Positions 60,902 to 64,000 of a DNA stretch of 64,000 nucleotides are shown here, one piece after another. Position 1 is the stretch's first letter. The number at the start of each line of letters is the position of its first letter. The notes below the pieces were generated by a model, which was not told where the DNA came from, made no database searches, and saw only the letters and a program-made list of their open reading frames with translations. The position numbers were made by a program, and so were the translations under genes. Origin of the DNA: Sipunculus nudus (taxonomy: Eukaryota > Annelida > Sipuncula > Golfingiida > Sipunculidae); NCBI GenBank assembly GCA_026874595.1, contig CM049322.1:38969340-39033339 (forward strand). Direction: 5' to 3'.

Positions 60902-62395
60902 ATTTAAGGTGACTTCCGTCTTTGCAGGTATTGGTGCCACCGCACATTTTCTTTATGGTTTATATTCCATGCATTTACATCATGCATAGTTTTACATATT
61001 TTACAATTTCAAATATTGTTTGTTTCATGTATATATATATATATATATATGTGTGTATATATAATATATACACGCTCTCCTCATGAATGACAGAGCCCCA
61101 ATACCTAATAGGGCGGCTTGAACCCAAGGACCCGTCTGTGTCACAATGAAACAGAACCATGGTGAATCGCATCAACCTGGCTACGCGGGACCGCCTATAA
61201 AGATCACTGAACTTACGGATAAAATGATACTTCCTATTGGTCAAAATACATCATCTCTTCTTGATATTTTCCTGGATGTAATTTGTATTCATTTATGAAA
61301 CTATTACCATAAAGAAAAAATGTAGCAATGTGATTTTAGATCTTACATTCATGAGCAGCACCAAGGGGATAACAGCATATATTAAACAAATTACAGTGCC
61401 TTGTTCCTCATAGTATGACGTGACATCATATAGACATCTATATCATGATTCAATTAATACTTGTCATTGAGAACATTTTTTCAAAATCACACACGTAATG
61501 TGCTACGTCACATATAATTTAGTACAACTGGAGAAAATAAAAAAAAACTCCTTGTTTTGACAAAGCGATTTTTTTTAAGTTGTGTCAGGCCTTAATGACA
61601 GTTTAAACTAGAAATTGTAAAGAAATGGTTAAGCTATCCTAATCCATTCACACCATGTACATACTTCAAATCTTAAGTAGTTTATCAGAAACAGCTTTCT
61701 TCATTTCGACCCTTTGATCTCTTATATGACCTTAGTCTTACTTGACCGCCCCGTGCCCTATAAATATTCCGTATGAGGAGATCTTCCTTGTGAAATGTTA
61801 GCTTAAAATATCAACTTTCTTATTCACCTGTGTTATATGCTGCTGTGGTTCTGTGTGTGAATATTTGTATGTGAGTAAACACAGTCCATGTGTGTATGTT
61901 TATCATAACAAGACCGTTGATCTTATCTTGGGTGGACGGGAGAAATATAAGAAAAGAAACAAAGAGGTAACAACAACTTTCAGCTTGACAATTCTTGAAT
62001 TTAAATTGCGCAATAAAGAACTGATGCACAATCATGTACAATAGTAAGCCGACGGTTTAAGAATGAAATATTGGCAGATACCATATGTTGAAAAAACAGA
62101 CACAATAGTTTGTGTGTTCTTTATATACATTTATTGGATAGTCTTATTGTCTGTTCGGTAGGGAACAAACCGATTTCTTAGCTATTTACACTTAGGGGTC
62201 TTGTATGTGTGTTGGCAAAATTTGAAATATTTTGTGTAGAGTAGTAGCCTTGAGTAATATTCTTATGTGAAGAAAAATAAAATAAGTTAGGGTTGTGGGT
62301 ATTAATCCAAGGTGAATTGATAAAAGCTGTGCTACGTAGCAGCTCCGGTGATGGTGGTGCATTTTCTAAATAAATAAATGAAAGAAGTTAACCTT
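60902..62395. repeat. 1.46-kb block, copy D
   Basis: Inverted counterpart of 22,071-23,532, including the tRNA-like segment (61,105-61,197) and a TA tract near 61,030. A 63-codon plus frame (61,853-62,044) corresponds to the region homologous to 24,320-24,520. Confidence 0.65.
61105..61197 (-). repeat. tRNA-like segment, copy D
   Basis: Minus-strand counterpart of 23,250-23,345; B-box GGTTCAAGCC is conserved except for flanking changes. Confidence 0.4.
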
Positions 62396-62572
62396 TTATA
62401 GAAAGTACCAAAAAGGAGAAAATCCAAGAAACCAAACTAATTAAGACACTTGTTTTTAAGCTGTAGGTATAATGAATAAACATTATATGACAACAAAAAT
62501 GTTAAAATCATGAAAATGTTAGTCATGCTTAAATTATTGTTTCATTACATTTTCTTCTGCAGGTATTGTGGA

Positions 62573-62574
<2 letters not shown>

Positions 62575-62626
<52 letters not shown>

Positions 62627-62638
62627 AATATATATATA

Positions 62639-62686
<48 letters not shown>

Positions 62687-62688
62687 AC
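62575..62688. repeat. (TA)n microsatellite, copy D
   Basis: Longest of the four orthologous tracts, interrupted several times. Confidence 0.9.
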
Positions 62689-63689
62689 GCTCAAGCCGAC
62701 AGATATGACTCCCATCCCACCCCATTCAGTCCGTGAATCCTAGCTGCAAACCTGAATGTATTCTTTACATGCATTGTAAATAATCAATAGATTCACGAAA
62801 GGAAGTACTAATCATCATTTTATATTGAGCCATATAAATGATCCACAGCAGTGATATGACATTAAAAACAGGAAATATTAAAGCAAACAGGTCTACCGTT
62901 AAGCAGGTAACAGTCGATACTTCTCAGAACAATAAAGTTTTTGTTTCACGAAAGATGCAACTGGCAAGGACAAACATTCGTATTTTTAGTCCCAAAAGCT
63001 CGCCATACATGCGCGGGAGTTGCATGGATGCGTCGTCAATCATCCTCATTAGTCGGTTCTGGTTCAGTAGGAATATAAAAAAGTTTGATTTTTTTTGGCG
63101 AGCGTTCCCATCATCTCATATTGTGCTTTGCTCGTGATTTGTCTAAAATTCGCCTCAGATGAGCACGACCTACTCACGACGTAAGGGCAGTTCACAAAAC
63201 CTTTGCAAAAGAAGCATTCCCGAGATTTTTACGTCGTTCGCAATATAAGATTGCGATATATTTACGAGCGTAAATCGAGCATCGCGAAATATGCGCAAAA
63301 ATGTTTGGATGGGTCGCTAATATACTTGGACTGTCCAGAATTCTTAACGCTACACAGAACATTCGCACACTCTTCTGACGCGGTCAAACCCTCGTGATTA
63401 AAACCAACATTTCTATCATCACGGAGTTACTTGTCTCACTGGGATTTAAACCTTAATGTTGTAATGATAGTAACAGCGACATATTTTTCGACAAAGGTTA
63501 TAATTAGTAGGGCACTGGCGTCATTGCTGTCCATGTGTCTTCATTTTTTCTGGTGGATGGACAGTCAACATATAACAAAGAAAGTGTCCTATTGAATCCT
63601 GTTCCTTACGTAGATATTTCTGGTTATGGTAAAAAATCAATTGATTTGACTATTTTTTAAATACTTTGAATGGACAATATATCAATCAT

Positions 63690-63693
63690 TTAA
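63690..63693. other. Empty TTAA target site
   Basis: A single TTAA between the flanks that border the TTAA element in B (18,414 and 20,827) and C (40,720 and 42,157). Confidence 0.8.
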
Positions 63694-64000
63694 TATATTT
63701 CTTAAATTAATATGTGCAGTACAGAAAGACTATACCTTATTCCTTTGGACAAGCGTTTACACAAAATTACTGACCTTTAACAGAAAGAGACATCAGCGGT
63801 AACTTTAAAAAAAAATTCAGGTTTTAACTGACTCCAAAGACCTTACAATTTAATTCCTAACGGTAGCTCCCCGGGGACGCTTCAGCGCCCACACACGACG
63901 TTTAAGTTGCTAGGGCCCACCATACGCAGTTGGCACTTTATCCGGTACCCATTTGTAATGCTGTGTGGACATCCTTAGCACGTCTGGCCAAACAACCTGA

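Larger units (their letters stand above)
52689..64000 (-). repeat. Segmental duplication, inverted unit copy D
   Basis: Reverse complement of copy C from 51,566 back to 40,414, running off the window. More diverged from C than A is. Distinguishing features: gag ATG intact, no TTAA element, 1.46-kb block present, longer TA tract. No GPCR is inside the window; by extrapolation one would lie further right on the plus strand. Confidence 0.9.

Overview
The window is eukaryotic nuclear DNA. It is AT-rich, full of (TA)n microsatellites, poly-C runs, SINE-like and LINE remnants and decayed Ty3/gypsy retrotransposon sequence. Coding content is sparse, with one intron-containing receptor gene present twice. 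A degenerate tandem repeat built around GGTCA-type motifs (33.0-33.4 kb), the molluscan look of the other dispersed repeats and a divergent rhodopsin-like GPCR suggest a bivalve mollusc, perhaps a heterodont. That assignment is inference.

The layout is a set of segmental duplications of one unit: a GPCR gene on the minus strand followed by about 12-15 kb of repeat-rich DNA. Copy A (1-11,790) is the tail of a unit whose GPCR would lie left of the window. Unit 1 is GPCR1 plus copy B (11,791-23,905). A mostly single-copy interval follows (23,906-34,191). Unit 2 is GPCR2 plus copy C (34,192-52,688). Copy D (52,689-64,000) is the same unit in inverted orientation, so C and D form a large inverted repeat (arms over 11 kb, spacer about 1.1 kb) that runs off the right edge. 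Shared insertions and deletions fit the branching ((A,C),B),D.

The only genes that look functional are the two GPCR copies. Each is predicted as a 23-nt coding first exon (seven codons plus two bases), a 1,674-bp intron and a 1,024-nt second exon, giving 348 aa. The class A micro-switch motifs are unconventional. A third candidate is a death-domain-like reading frame at 26.2-26.5 kb. Clearly broken paralogues of it sit inside unit copies A, C and D.

The mobile elements are informative. (1) Copies A, C and D each carry a decayed Ty3/gypsy element. In C its domain order is readable end to end as gag (SCAN-like capsid, CCHC knuckle), protease, integrase, reverse transcriptase, RNase H, polypurine tract, LTR start. 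Integrase upstream of RT is the hallmark of the Gmr1 group. The duplication breakpoints fall inside this element. (2) A TTAA-flanked, piggyBac-like non-autonomous element occupies A (truncated), B and C; D keeps the exact empty site. (3) In B a 5'-truncated LINE with a 12-bp target duplication is nested inside that TTAA element. I found no prokaryote-type system (CRISPR, operon, phage) and no intact transposase or polymerase.
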